Part shown: one piece after another, positions 1-6,116 of the stretch
Numbering within the stretch: position 1 is the stretch's first letter
Layout: each line of letters begins with the position of its first letter
From: a bacterium
GTDB lineage: Bacteria > Zhuqueibacterota > Zhuqueibacteria > Residuimicrobiales > Krinioviventaceae
NCBI GenBank assembly: GCA_024278645.1
Contig: JAJRST010000606.1
Location: 1 to 7,660 of the forward strand
Direction of reading: 5' to 3'
Length of the DNA: 7,660 nucleotides
The notes under the pieces: generated by a model
What the model was told of the DNA's origin: nothing
What the model saw: only the letters and a program-made list of their open reading frames with translations
Database searches by the model: none
Translations under genes and position numbers: made by a program

Positions 1-2748
1 GATGATGTGATGCGGGTTGTCGGCCGTCGCCGAGGCATAAAATTCAAGCGGCTGAATCTCGTCGAAACCGGGCACGCTGACCAGCAGGGTGTCGCTGATT
101 TGACCGGCGCGATCGCCGAGGGTGAATTTGACGCCCGCCTGGCCCTTGAAATTGGACTGCACGGAGACCGAAGTCTGCCCGTTTATGGCGCTGCTACGAC
201 TCTTTGCCGTAAAGCGCACAAGGTTTTGCGGCGCCGGGTTTTGATATTTGTCACGGAGCTGCACGATGAACGAGTCGGCCAGGGTGTGCATAACGCGGCC
301 GCTTTGACCGTCGCCGCTTATTTTAACGAGGGCCGCCGGATCGCCGGCCAACACCGTGCCTTCAAACCAGATCGGACTGCCGTCGAGTTCAGTGGCGCCG
401 TCATTGGTTTTCGCCCAGGCTTTTATTTTATTCAATATGCTCGTATTCGAGCCCATGCGATAGAGCATCGAAGCGCGGCCGGAATCGTCCGAGCTGATCG
501 CCTTCATCTGGTAGCTGTTGTTTTGGTCGATCAATGCGCCTCCCCCCTGCTCCACGCTAAAGTTGACCAGATGATTGGGCCTGGGGTTGTCATAAGAATC
601 CGTGACCAGAATGGAAAGCGTCTCCGTGCCCTCGGCCTTTTTTGAAAAAGAGGTGGGGCTTGTCGCTGTAATTTTTGCGGCGGCGCCCGGATCGGCCGTG
701 GCTGTAAAGATCACCGGGGCCACGTCCGGGTAATCAGGCAGGCTGACCCGCGCCTGCTGCTCGCCGCTGCGGTAGCCCAGGGTCATAATGGCGCTGGCAA
801 GACCGTTGTCGTTGGTCGTTTTCTCCACAAAGCCGTTGTTCTCAAAGGTCGAGGTGCCTTTTATCACCTGGTACCTGACGCGAATGCCGGCCGGGGAGCT
901 GTCGCCAAAAGGATCCAGTATCTTGACCACGAACGGCGCCAGGTTTTTCGTCACTTCCATGCGCTGATAATTGCCGGACTGAATGACGATGTTCTGCGGT
1001 TTTGGCGGCTCCACGGTGAGGAAAAATATGGTATAGTTTTTCACCGGCAGCGGCGGCGATTCGACGCCTTCCGCCTTGACCTGATTGTCCCCGGTTATGC
1101 GTCCCGCCGTATAGACGACCTCTGCATAGCCTGAAGCGTCGGTATAAACGGTCAGCTCCGTCTGGTTGGCGTCATCGTTAAAATAGCCGTCGCCATTGCC
1201 CGGCACCACGGAAAATTTAACGCCGTAATTGGCGATGCCGTTGCTGAATTGATCGACCACGCGGACGCGCAGCGGTTCGCTGAATTTCTTGCCGGCGCCC
1301 TGGCTCTGCTGATCGCCGCTGATCTTTGTCAGTTCATTCGGGGCGTCCGGCTCCGCCGTGGCGGTAAAGATGAGAGAGTCGTTGTTGGTCGGCGTCAGGG
1401 GCATGTTGACCAGTTTGACTTTATGCACGCCCGCCGACTGCCCGAGCTTCCACACCACCGAAGCGTAGCCGTCGGCGTCCGTAGAGTCGATCACCGATGT
1501 GTACTGGCCGTTCAGCTTGCCGTCGCCCTGGATGATGTCGAATTGCACCGCGTATTTTTCCACGGGCTCCTGGGCGTCGTTGAGCACTTGCACTTTTAAC
1601 GGCGTCGGCAGCGTCTGTGTCACCAAAGCCGTCTGGCCGTCGCCCTCGATAAAGGTGATCGTCTTCGCCAGGCTGCCTTCGTCGGCGACGCCGCTAAAGT
1701 ACAGCTCGCCCAATTCCGGAAAATCGTTCACGTAAGCTTTGACGCGGGTCTCGGGATCCCAGCCCAGCTTGAGCAGGGCGCGGGCGACGCCGTCGTCATC
1801 GGTATTGGCCTTCATGGGGCTGCCGCTGCTGAACTGGCCGTCGCCGCTGGTGATCTCGAACAGTACGATTTCGCCGGCGCGCGGATTGCCATACTCGTCT
1901 TCAAGGTGCACGCGAAAGGTGTCCGGCAGCCATTGCCCCGCCTGACCGCGTACGATGGAGCTGTCCATGGCATATTCAAATACGGTCGGCGAGCCGGCGT
2001 TGGCAGTCACGGAAAAAGTCGTGTCATTGTCATGTGGCACGGTCTCGGCATAAGCGCGTATTTCCACGGGGCCGGCCTGCCAGTCAAATGTGACCTCCGT
2101 GGAGGCGATGCCCTTGCTGTCCGTAATGTTCGGCAGGCGTTCCGGCTCTCCGCCTTTTCCGGTCGGCGTATAGCCGGGGTTGCTGGTCAGTAAAATGCGG
2201 TCGACCTTGGTGTTGGCGTCGCGGCCTTTGATATAAAAAGTATGAAAATCATTGGTCAAGCTGTAGGAGGTTATCGGGCCGGCCCAATACCAGCCGATGC
2301 CCGTGGAAAAATCGGGCGAACGCGTCCACTCCGTGGTGTCATCCATGGCAAAAAAGACAGAATTGGCGCCGCCGTCCGGCGCGTTGACGCGCAGCCAGAG
2401 CTGGTACGAATTGTCGCACGGCGCCCAAACCGTGTAGCGCGCCTTGCCTTCGTAGCCGTCAAGCGTATACACAAACCTGTTGTTCGACGCTTCCGTATCT
2501 TTTCCGGTGGTCATCGGGTATTCTATGATGCCGTCTTCGCCTTCGATCCAGATATTGCCCTGGAAATTCCGGCATATCGAATCCGGGTCGGTGCTGAGAA
2601 AAGCGCTGCCGTAAGTGACGTCAAACTCCACCGGCACATTGGGCACGCCGGCGCCGTTGATGTCGACGATTTTGACCGACAGGGGACTGCCCAGTTTGGA
2701 GTCGACCTCGCCCCGCTGACCGTCGCCGCCGTAGACAAACATGCGGTC
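1..2748 (-). repeat. Tandem Big-1/invasin-like Ig-like repeat array within the large esterase (at least 7 units)
   Basis: Diverged protein repeats of about 100-118 residues start near residues 568, 823, 928, 1041, 1152, 1261 and 1378. The first is much longer because of an inserted domain. A typical unit opens with a GDGQ-like turn (GGDGQR, EGDGQT, SGDQQS, SGNYQR, SGDGQS). It continues with a strand such as PLxVxVxD, a loop of the type DxxxNPxP, a strand VxFxV, a segment DxxGxA, and ends with xFxATAxxG. The last visible residues (ATADNPHHII) look like the linker into a further unit, so the array continues past the window. At the DNA level, GCCGTCGCC-type words recur where GDG is encoded (near 305, 1188, 1636, 1838, 2711). 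Big-1 domains in known proteins (intimin, invasin) are rigid extracellular stalks; a stalk role here is inference. Confidence 0.85.
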
Positions 2749-4449
2749 GGCCTCGAGGTGAGGAATTTTAAGCGTGTAAACGTCCACTTCATTCGCATAG
2801 CCGCCATACATCAGCAGGCCGGAATAGAGGACTGTGCCGTGGCCGTATATTCGGTTGAAATCGTTGACGCTTCCCATCACCTGGTCGTTGATGCTCACTT
2901 CAAAAGAATAGGAGCTGGGATTGTTGCGAAACTTTATTTTTAGCGTGTCGCCCTGGCCGGGTACGACGTCCGGATCGCGGAAAGGCGATTGCGCAATGTT
3001 GTCCTTCAGGCTGCCGCCTTCGATGCCCCACAGCTCCACATTGCCTTCACGCACGCGCACCATGTAGCCATTGGCCTGATCGTAATTCTTGCTGTCCAGG
3101 AGCATGGCAATGCCGACGCCGTCGATGCCGCCGCCGGCGACCCAGCGCGTCGATGCTTCAACCTGTTCCACCGTGCCGGAATAGACGACCGAGTCGAGAA
3201 TAGCCAGGCTGCCCCAGCCGGAGCTGATGTTTGCATTCTTAAAGACGCCGCCAACAGCCTGGTAATCGGGGTGAGCGTTCCAGGCGGGCAACGCCGGATC
3301 GTCAAACTCGTCGACAAAAGTGAGCGCCACATCCGCTTCGATATCCAGCGGCGTGGTGATAGGGTTGAACTCGCGGATGCTGCTGGCGTTGTTGCCGGCG
3401 TCCCAGGAGCGGATGGCAAAGTAATATGTACGCCCGCCTTGCAGCCCGCTGGACAAGGTCACCGTCTCCGTGCCGCCGACCGACCCCTTGCTGTTGCGAC
3501 CCGGTCGGTCGATGGACACCGGCGTTCCCTGGCGAAAGTTGCTCGAATTGATCGGCACGTCGACCATGTAGCGCAATTCATATAAATTCGGTCGGCCGGT
3601 AAAGTTATCGTCGCCCGGCGTGTACCATTCGAGACGAATGGTGTTGTCGTCGACGGCATAGCTGGCGTCGTTGCGCACGGTGATCGGGTTGGGGGCGTTG
3701 GCATCGCCGCTGATCACCAATCGAGACAAATCGGCGTATTCCTCGGCCATGTTTTGATAGCCCTCTTTTTCCGGGTGCGTCAGGTCGGGCAGCCAGGAGA
3801 TGCTGCCGGGAACCTGCGAATACATATCCACGACAACCATTTTGGCCGACGCCGCGCCGTCGAAAAACATTTTCTCGATTTCCGCGTTAAAGTCGCGCAC
3901 TTTTTGAACTTCAATATAATTGTCATCGAGCTTGGGAATGATTTTGGAAACGAGGATATATTGAACGCTGGCCTCGCGTTCGATTTGTTTGATCAGCTTG
4001 CGAAGCTTTCCCGACATGCTCCATTCATTGGTGTAGGGGCCGGCGTCGTCATGACCGAGATTGTTGGTGCCCAGGTGAAGGAGAACAATTTCCGGCTGAT
4101 AAGTTTGCAGCGCCGGGGTTATATCCAGCACGCCGCCGCTGAAAAAGTCGTCAATTTTACGGCCGCTCTCAAAGTGGCCGACATAAGGCGCCGGACCGTA
4201 ACCGCCGACAAATTCAAAATCAATGCCCCAGTTGCTTAATTGATCATACAACCTTTTGCGGAAACCGGGGTCGGCGGCATCCGGAGGGTTGGTGCCGCCG
4301 CCGGGTACGCCCTCTTTACCGTCGGTAATGGAATTGCCGACCGGCATGATTTTCCAGGTATAGGCAAAAGCGTAATGCGCTGTGGCGAAAGTAAACAGAA
4401 TAATCAAAATGAATAGGATGCTCTTTCCAAAGTGTCTATGGTCCTGCAA
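1..4449 (-). CDS. Giant secreted SGNH/GDSL esterase with Fn3-like, lectin-like, CBM-like and Big-1 Ig-like repeats (partial, C-terminus beyond window)
   Basis: The frame is open for 1,483 codons with no stop. Residues 1-29 are a signal peptide (hydrophobic core FILIILFTF, likely cleavage AFA|YTW). Residues 30-240 are an SGNH hydrolase. Block I is GNSITDG with nucleophile Ser40, block II is FVGGYG (Gly82), block III is LHLGTNN (Asn129), and block V is DLTHP with Asp222 and His225. All catalytic and oxyanion positions are present. The IMPVGNSITDG start and the HFESGRKID segment resemble CE3-type acetylxylan esterases. Residues about 250-360 look like an Fn3 domain (TYYFAIRSWDAGNN), and about 372-563 like a concanavalin/LamG-like sandwich. 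From about 568 to the edge come Big-1/invasin-like repeats, the first interrupted by a CBM-like domain. The start is TTG at 4449; no upstream in-frame ATG exists and GGAGG lies 7 nt before it. The likely role is surface-bound or secreted deacetylation of a polysaccharide. The substrate and the C-terminal sorting signal cannot be seen. Confidence 0.93.
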   Translation of the reverse strand, partial: MQDHRHFGKSILFILIILFTFATAHYAFAYTWKIMPVGNSITDGKEGVPGGGTNPPDAADPGFRKRLYDQLSNWGIDFEFVGGYGPAPYVGHFESGRKIDDFFSGGVLDITPALQTYQPEIVLLHLGTNNLGHDDAGPYTNEWSMSGKLRKLIKQIEREASVQYILVSKIIPKLDDNYIEVQKVRDFNAEIEKMFFDGAASAKMVVVDMYSQVPGSISWLPDLTHPEKEGYQNMAEEYADLSRLVISGDANAPNPITVRNDASYAVDDNTIRLEWYTPGDDNFTGRPNLYELRYMVDVPINSSNFRQGTPVSIDRPGRNSKGSVGGTETVTLSSGLQGGRTYYFAIRSWDAGNNASSIREFNPITTPLDIEADVALTFVDEFDDPALPAWNAHPDYQAVGGVFKNANISSGWGSLAILDSVVYSGTVEQVEASTRWVAGGGIDGVGIAMLLDSKNYDQANGYMVRVREGNVELWGIEGGSLKDNIAQSPFRDPDVVPGQGDTLKIKFRNNPSSYSFEVSINDQVMGSVNDFNRIYGHGTVLYSGLLMYGGYANEVDVYTLKIPHLEADRMFVYGGDGQRGEVDSKLGSPLSVKIVDINGAGVPNVPVEFDVTYGSAFLSTDPDSICRNFQGNIWIEGEDGIIEYPMTTGKDTEASNNRFVYTLDGYEGKARYTVWAPCDNSYQLWLRVNAPDGGANSVFFAMDDTTEWTRSPDFSTGIGWYWAGPITSYSLTNDFHTFYIKGRDANTKVDRILLTSNPGYTPTGKGGEPERLPNITDSKGIASTEVTFDWQAGPVEIRAYAETVPHDNDTTFSVTANAGSPTVFEYAMDSSIVRGQAGQWLPDTFRVHLEDEYGNPRAGEIVLFEITSGDGQFSSGSPMKANTDDDGVARALLKLGWDPETRVKAYVNDFPELGELYFSGVADEGSLAKTITFIEGDGQTALVTQTLPTPLKVQVLNDAQEPVEKYAVQFDIIQGDGKLNGQYTSVIDSTDADGYASVVWKLGQSAGVHKVKLVNMPLTPTNNDSLIFTATAEPDAPNELTKISGDQQSQGAGKKFSEPLRVRVVDQFSNGIANYGVKFSVVPGNGDGYFNDDANQTELTVYTDASGYAEVVYTAGRITGDNQVKAEGVESPPLPVKNYTIFFLTVEPPKPQNIVIQSGNYQRMEVTKNLAPFVVKILDPFGDSSPAGIRVRYQVIKGTSTFENNGFVEKTTNDNGLASAIMTLGYRSGEQQARVSLPDYPDVAPVIFTATADPGAAAKITATSPTSFSKKAEGTETLSILVTDSYDNPRPNHLVNFSVEQGGGALIDQNNSYQMKAISSDDSGRASMLYRMGSNTSILNKIKAWAKTNDGATELDGSPIWFEGTVLAGDPAALVKISGDGQSGRVMHTLADSFIVQLRDKYQNPAPQNLVRFTAKSRSSAINGQTSVSVQSNFKGQAGVKFTLGDRAGQISDTLLVSVPGFDEIQPLEFYASATADNPHHII
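2152..2574 (-). other. Carbohydrate-binding-module-like domain inserted inside the first Ig-like repeat
   Basis: Residues about 626-766 of the large esterase do not fit the Ig-repeat pattern. They contain IWIEGEDG, then GKARYTVWAPC, LWLRVNAPDGGANSVFF, IGWYW, and FHTFYIKGRDANTKVDRILLT. This is the pattern of CBM6/35 or malectin-like beta-sandwich modules that bind sugars. Known CBMs of this type carry aromatic binding residues, and W634, W675, W685, W708, W720 and W722 are candidates. The Ig repeat begins before it (VYGGDGQ ... VPVEFDVTYGSAF, residues 573-617) and resumes after it (ITDSKGIASTEVTFDW ... FSVTANAG, residues 775-819), so the module sits in a loop of that repeat. The only two cysteines of the 1,483 residues, C626 and C678, lie here and could form a disulphide. 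Confidence 0.65.
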
Positions 4450-4456
4450 GAGAACG

Positions 4457-4461
4457 CCTCC
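4457..4461 (-). promoter_or_regulatory. Strong Shine-Dalgarno (GGAGG) deciding a TTG start
   Basis: On the minus strand GGAGG sits 7 nt upstream of TTG at 4447-4449. There is no ATG or GTG in frame nearby, and the TTG leads straight into a charged stretch followed by a signal-peptide core. This fixes the start of the large esterase and shows that the organism uses canonical ribosome binding sites for at least some genes. Confidence 0.8.
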
Positions 4462-4707
4462 GTTCGAATAGTCATTTCCAAATTTGATGCAATAAATCGC
4501 GAGTACATTTGCAAAGAGCATACCCTCGCTCAAATAAAAACAATTGACGGACATTCCGGCACAGAAAAGATCAGATTGTTTTGTAAGATGTTATAATTAT
4601 GGAAGATGGGAACGTTGAACCTTGCGGGCGGGCAATAACTTTTTCAATATAAAAACGGCGGCTGAAAAAACCGGGAGGGATAACAAGGCTTTTTGTTCCA
4701 GTGAAAT

Positions 4708-4725
4708 ACAGATTGAATCAACTGT
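4708..4725. repeat. Imperfect inverted repeat just after the barrel gene
   Basis: ACAG-a-TTG is mirrored by CAA-CTGT around a 3-nt loop, giving seven pairs with one bulge, 5 bp beyond the barrel-protein stop codon. The transcript could form a small hairpin that protects the 3' end or weakly terminates. It lacks a downstream T-run on the minus strand, so it is not a standard intrinsic terminator. Confidence 0.3.
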
Positions 4726-4730
4726 AAACA

Positions 4731-5330
4731 TTAAAAAATATAATAAAGTTTGAGGCTGAACTTGGGACCACTGTAGTTATCGGTCAACCCAACGCGTTTC
4801 GGAAAGACGGCATACAGGTATTGATACTCCAGTCCCAGCCCCAGATGGTCTTGCAACAGAAAATCAATGCCCGCCCCCAGGTTAAATCCCCAGCCGGCGC
4901 GATCCAGCGGTATGCGTTCATCCTCGGAGTTCATCGGTTCTTCGCGCGACCATATTGCCGCCACGCCGTAGGAGGCATAAGGACTGATATTGTTTTCCGG
5001 GAGCACGATGTATTTCAGATCAAACGACAGATGCCGCAGGGTGACGGATTCCAGGGCAACCTCTTTAAGATGCTGCTGCCGCCACTGCATGAGCGAGATG
5101 CGCAGCGAATGACTTTTAATAATCGGCGATGTAAAAGTGACGCCGAAATAGGGGCCGGCGCCGTCAACATTTTTTAGCGGCTGGCTGGGATAATCGTCCA
5201 GGGAGCTTGGCTTCCAGACACCAAATTCGGCGCCCATATTGACTCGACTCGGAGAATCCTGGGCGGACACGCTTGTAATCGCCGCAATAAGCGCAAAAAG
5301 AAAAAGTATTCGGTTTATTCGCACGGTCAT
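4731..5330 (-). CDS. Small outer-membrane beta-barrel protein (OmpW/OmpA-barrel-like)
   Basis: The product is 199 residues. Residues 1-23 are a signal peptide (hydrophobic ILFLFALIAAITS core, likely cleavage VSA|QD). The mature part shows alternating hydrophobic/polar strands typical of an eight-stranded barrel, for example VNMGAEFGVW, GPYFGVTFTS, LSFDLKYIVL, ISPYASYGVAAIW, GWGFNLGAGIDFLL, LGLGLEYQYLYAVF and a final KFSLKLYYIF. The C-terminal phenylalanine matches the sorting signal recognised by the BAM machinery in Gram-negative bacteria. No enzyme motif is visible, so I place it in the outer-membrane-protein beta-barrel superfamily without a specific function. Only a weak AGAG precedes the ATG. 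It lies 116 bp downstream of the DUF3467 gene and could be co-transcribed with it or use its own promoter. Confidence 0.82.
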   Translation of the reverse strand: MTVRINRILFLFALIAAITSVSAQDSPSRVNMGAEFGVWKPSSLDDYPSQPLKNVDGAGPYFGVTFTSPIIKSHSLRISLMQWRQQHLKEVALESVTLRHLSFDLKYIVLPENNISPYASYGVAAIWSREEPMNSEDERIPLDRAGWGFNLGAGIDFLLQDHLGLGLEYQYLYAVFPKRVGLTDNYSGPKFSLKLYYIF

Positions 5331-5446
5331 TGTTCTCTAACTGCCGGTTGTCATTGATTGCTGAATTAGACGCGTGAAATGCAAATGAGTTTCACTTTGG
5401 ATAAAACAGGGAAAGCGATTGAATAATTTTATTGATTCTGACCCAC
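5331..5446. other. Intergenic gap between DUF3467 gene and barrel gene
   Basis: The gap is 116 bp, AT-rich and non-coding. It contains a short inverted repeat (5374-5395). No strong sigma-70 promoter was found for the barrel gene, and no intrinsic terminator follows the DUF3467 stop, so read-through transcription is possible. Confidence 0.5.
5374..5395. repeat. Inverted repeat GTGAAA-N10-TTTCAC upstream of the barrel gene
   Basis: Perfect 6-bp arms are separated by 10 bp, centred about 54 bp upstream of the barrel-protein start. The spacing between half-sites is about one and a half helical turns, compatible with a dimeric regulator, but the dyad does not extend inwards or outwards and matches no operator I recognise. 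It could be chance. Confidence 0.3.
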
Positions 5447-5800
5447 TTAATTCTCGCCCTGGTTTTTCTCCGCATGGGGCGTTGCTTCGACCGGCGCCTG
5501 GAAGCCGATGGGCTTGTTCGACTTGCCGGGTTCGCTCATGACTTTGATCTCGCCGAACTGCTCTTCATACTTGGCGATGTTATCATTTAAAGCGTTCAAA
5601 AGAGACTTTGCATGTTGCGGCGTCATGATAATGCGCGCATACACTTTGGTTTTGGGCACGCCGGGCAGCACGCGGGTAAAGTCGATGATAAACTCCGCTG
5701 GAGAATGGGATATAATCGCCAGGTTGGCATAAATGCCCTCGGCTTCCTTTTCGCCAAGCTGGATATTTAATTGTTGCGGTTGTTGGACGTTAGCTGACAT
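5447..5800 (-). CDS. DUF3467 family protein
   Basis: The product is 117 residues, matching the usual size of this small uncharacterised family. The core is highly characteristic: LNIQLGEKEAEGIYANLAII (about 14-33), HSPAEFIIDFTRVLPGVPK (about 36-54), ARIIMTPQHAKSLLNALNDNI (about 59-79, split here only by my reading) and KYEEQFGEI (about 80-88). The tail is polar and probably disordered (PGKSNKP ... EKNQGEN). There is no signal peptide or membrane segment, so it is cytoplasmic. The start at ATG 5800 is chosen because GGAG lies 6 nt upstream at 5807-5810 and the family motif begins soon after. The frame stays open upstream to a TTG at 5884, which would add 28 residues but has no ribosome binding site. 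The biochemical role of the family is unknown to me. Confidence 0.88.
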   Translation of the reverse strand: MSANVQQPQQLNIQLGEKEAEGIYANLAIISHSPAEFIIDFTRVLPGVPKTKVYARIIMTPQHAKSLLNALNDNIAKYEEQFGEIKVMSEPGKSNKPIGFQAPVEATPHAEKNQGEN

Positions 5801-5806
5801 TGTTTT

Positions 5807-5810
5807 CTCC
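5807..5810 (-). promoter_or_regulatory. Ribosome binding site (GGAG) of the DUF3467 gene
   Basis: GGAG is followed by 6 nt (AAAACA) and ATG at 5798-5800. It decides between this start and the in-frame alternatives ATG 5851 and TTG 5884, neither of which has a Shine-Dalgarno match. Confidence 0.7.
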
Positions 5811-5913
5811 ACTGATTTATATTTCTTAACTGGCTCCCCGGCTTTGTTCATCAGAATAATCGTTTTGCCTGTTCCGCGGAGCAAGATTGCATTGCGGCTA
5901 TTTTAGAGTTTTA

Positions 5914-5942
5914 ATTATAAGTATTCTAACAGTTAACTTCAA
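5914..5942 (-). promoter_or_regulatory. Sigma-70-type promoter for the DUF3467 gene
   Basis: On the minus strand TTGAAG (5937-5942) and a perfect TATAAT (5914-5919) are separated by 17 bp. Transcription would begin near 5907, leaving a leader of about 107 nt before ATG 5800. This is the best promoter in the window. Confidence 0.6.
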
Positions 5943-6023
5943 CAAAAATATATATGAATAGAGTTCAAAAGTATTTTGTTCATAAATAGGAGGTCCTTGT
6001 ACAGATTGCTTTTGCGTTTTCTT

Positions 6024-6051
6024 TTGCTTGCATAACATTTTATTTTATACT
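6024..6051 (+). promoter_or_regulatory. Candidate sigma-70-type promoter for polA
   Basis: TTGCTT (6024-6029) and TATACT (6046-6051) are separated by 16 bp. The -10 box matches five of six consensus bases, the -35 box three of six. Transcription would begin near 6058 and give a leader of about 59 nt. The region is AT-rich, so chance matches are likely. Confidence 0.4.
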
Positions 6052-6116
6052 AAATTACAGTAAAATAAGCGTAATAGAAGATCTTCCTCTTCGTCTCAAA
6101 TGAACAAATAAAAAAT

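Larger units (their letters stand above)
4450..4730. other. Intergenic region between barrel-protein gene and large esterase gene
   Basis: This 281-bp AT-rich stretch has no convincing coding frame. It must hold the 3' end signals of the barrel gene and the leader of the esterase gene. Apart from the GGAGG at 4457-4461 I find no clear sigma-70 promoter. The best minus-strand match is TTGTTT (4539-4544) with TATGCT near 4518-4523 and a short 15-bp spacer, which is weak. No GC-rich hairpin followed by a clean T-run was found. Confidence 0.6.
5801..6116. other. Divergent intergenic region between DUF3467 gene and polA
   Basis: This 316-bp stretch is strongly AT-rich between about 5900 and 6116. 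It carries back-to-back promoter candidates for the DUF3467 gene and polA. It also holds an AGGAGG at 5988-5993 on the plus strand that is not attached to any recognisable gene, and an 8-bp palindrome TCCGCGGA at 5873-5880 within the DUF3467 leader. No tRNA-like or classic riboswitch structure was seen. Confidence 0.6.

Noticed and set aside
7..645. Plus-strand frame of 212 codons at the left edge
   Set aside because: It is antisense to the Ig-like repeats and has no ribosome site or recognisable domain.
2242..2943. Plus-strand frame of 233 codons inside the large esterase gene
   Set aside because: The minus-strand frame is continuous through it and encodes coherent lectin-like, CBM-like and Ig-like domains; the plus-strand translation is rich in R, A, V and H without any motif.
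2989..4239. Plus-strand frames of 198 and 161 codons opposite the esterase and Fn3 domains
   Set aside because: They are shadows of the minus-strand gene, whose catalytic motifs cover the same bases.
4592..4597. TATAAT on the plus strand in the gap before the esterase gene
   Set aside because: No matching -35 element at 16-18 bp and no plus-strand gene follows; likely chance in AT-rich sequence.
4640..4680. Possible intrinsic terminator after the barrel gene (CGG...CCG followed by TTTTT on the minus strand)
   Set aside because: The paired arms are only about three bases around a long T-rich loop, too weak for a terminator.
5447..5884. Longer DUF3467 reading from TTG at 5884 as the main start
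   Set aside because: No ribosome site precedes it, and the GGAG 6 nt before ATG 5800 together with family length favours the 117-residue form.
6100..6111. Three-codon frame ATG-AAC-AAA-TAA ending 5 nt before the polA start
   Set aside because: It is too short to judge, has no ribosome site, and is easily produced by chance in AT-rich sequence.
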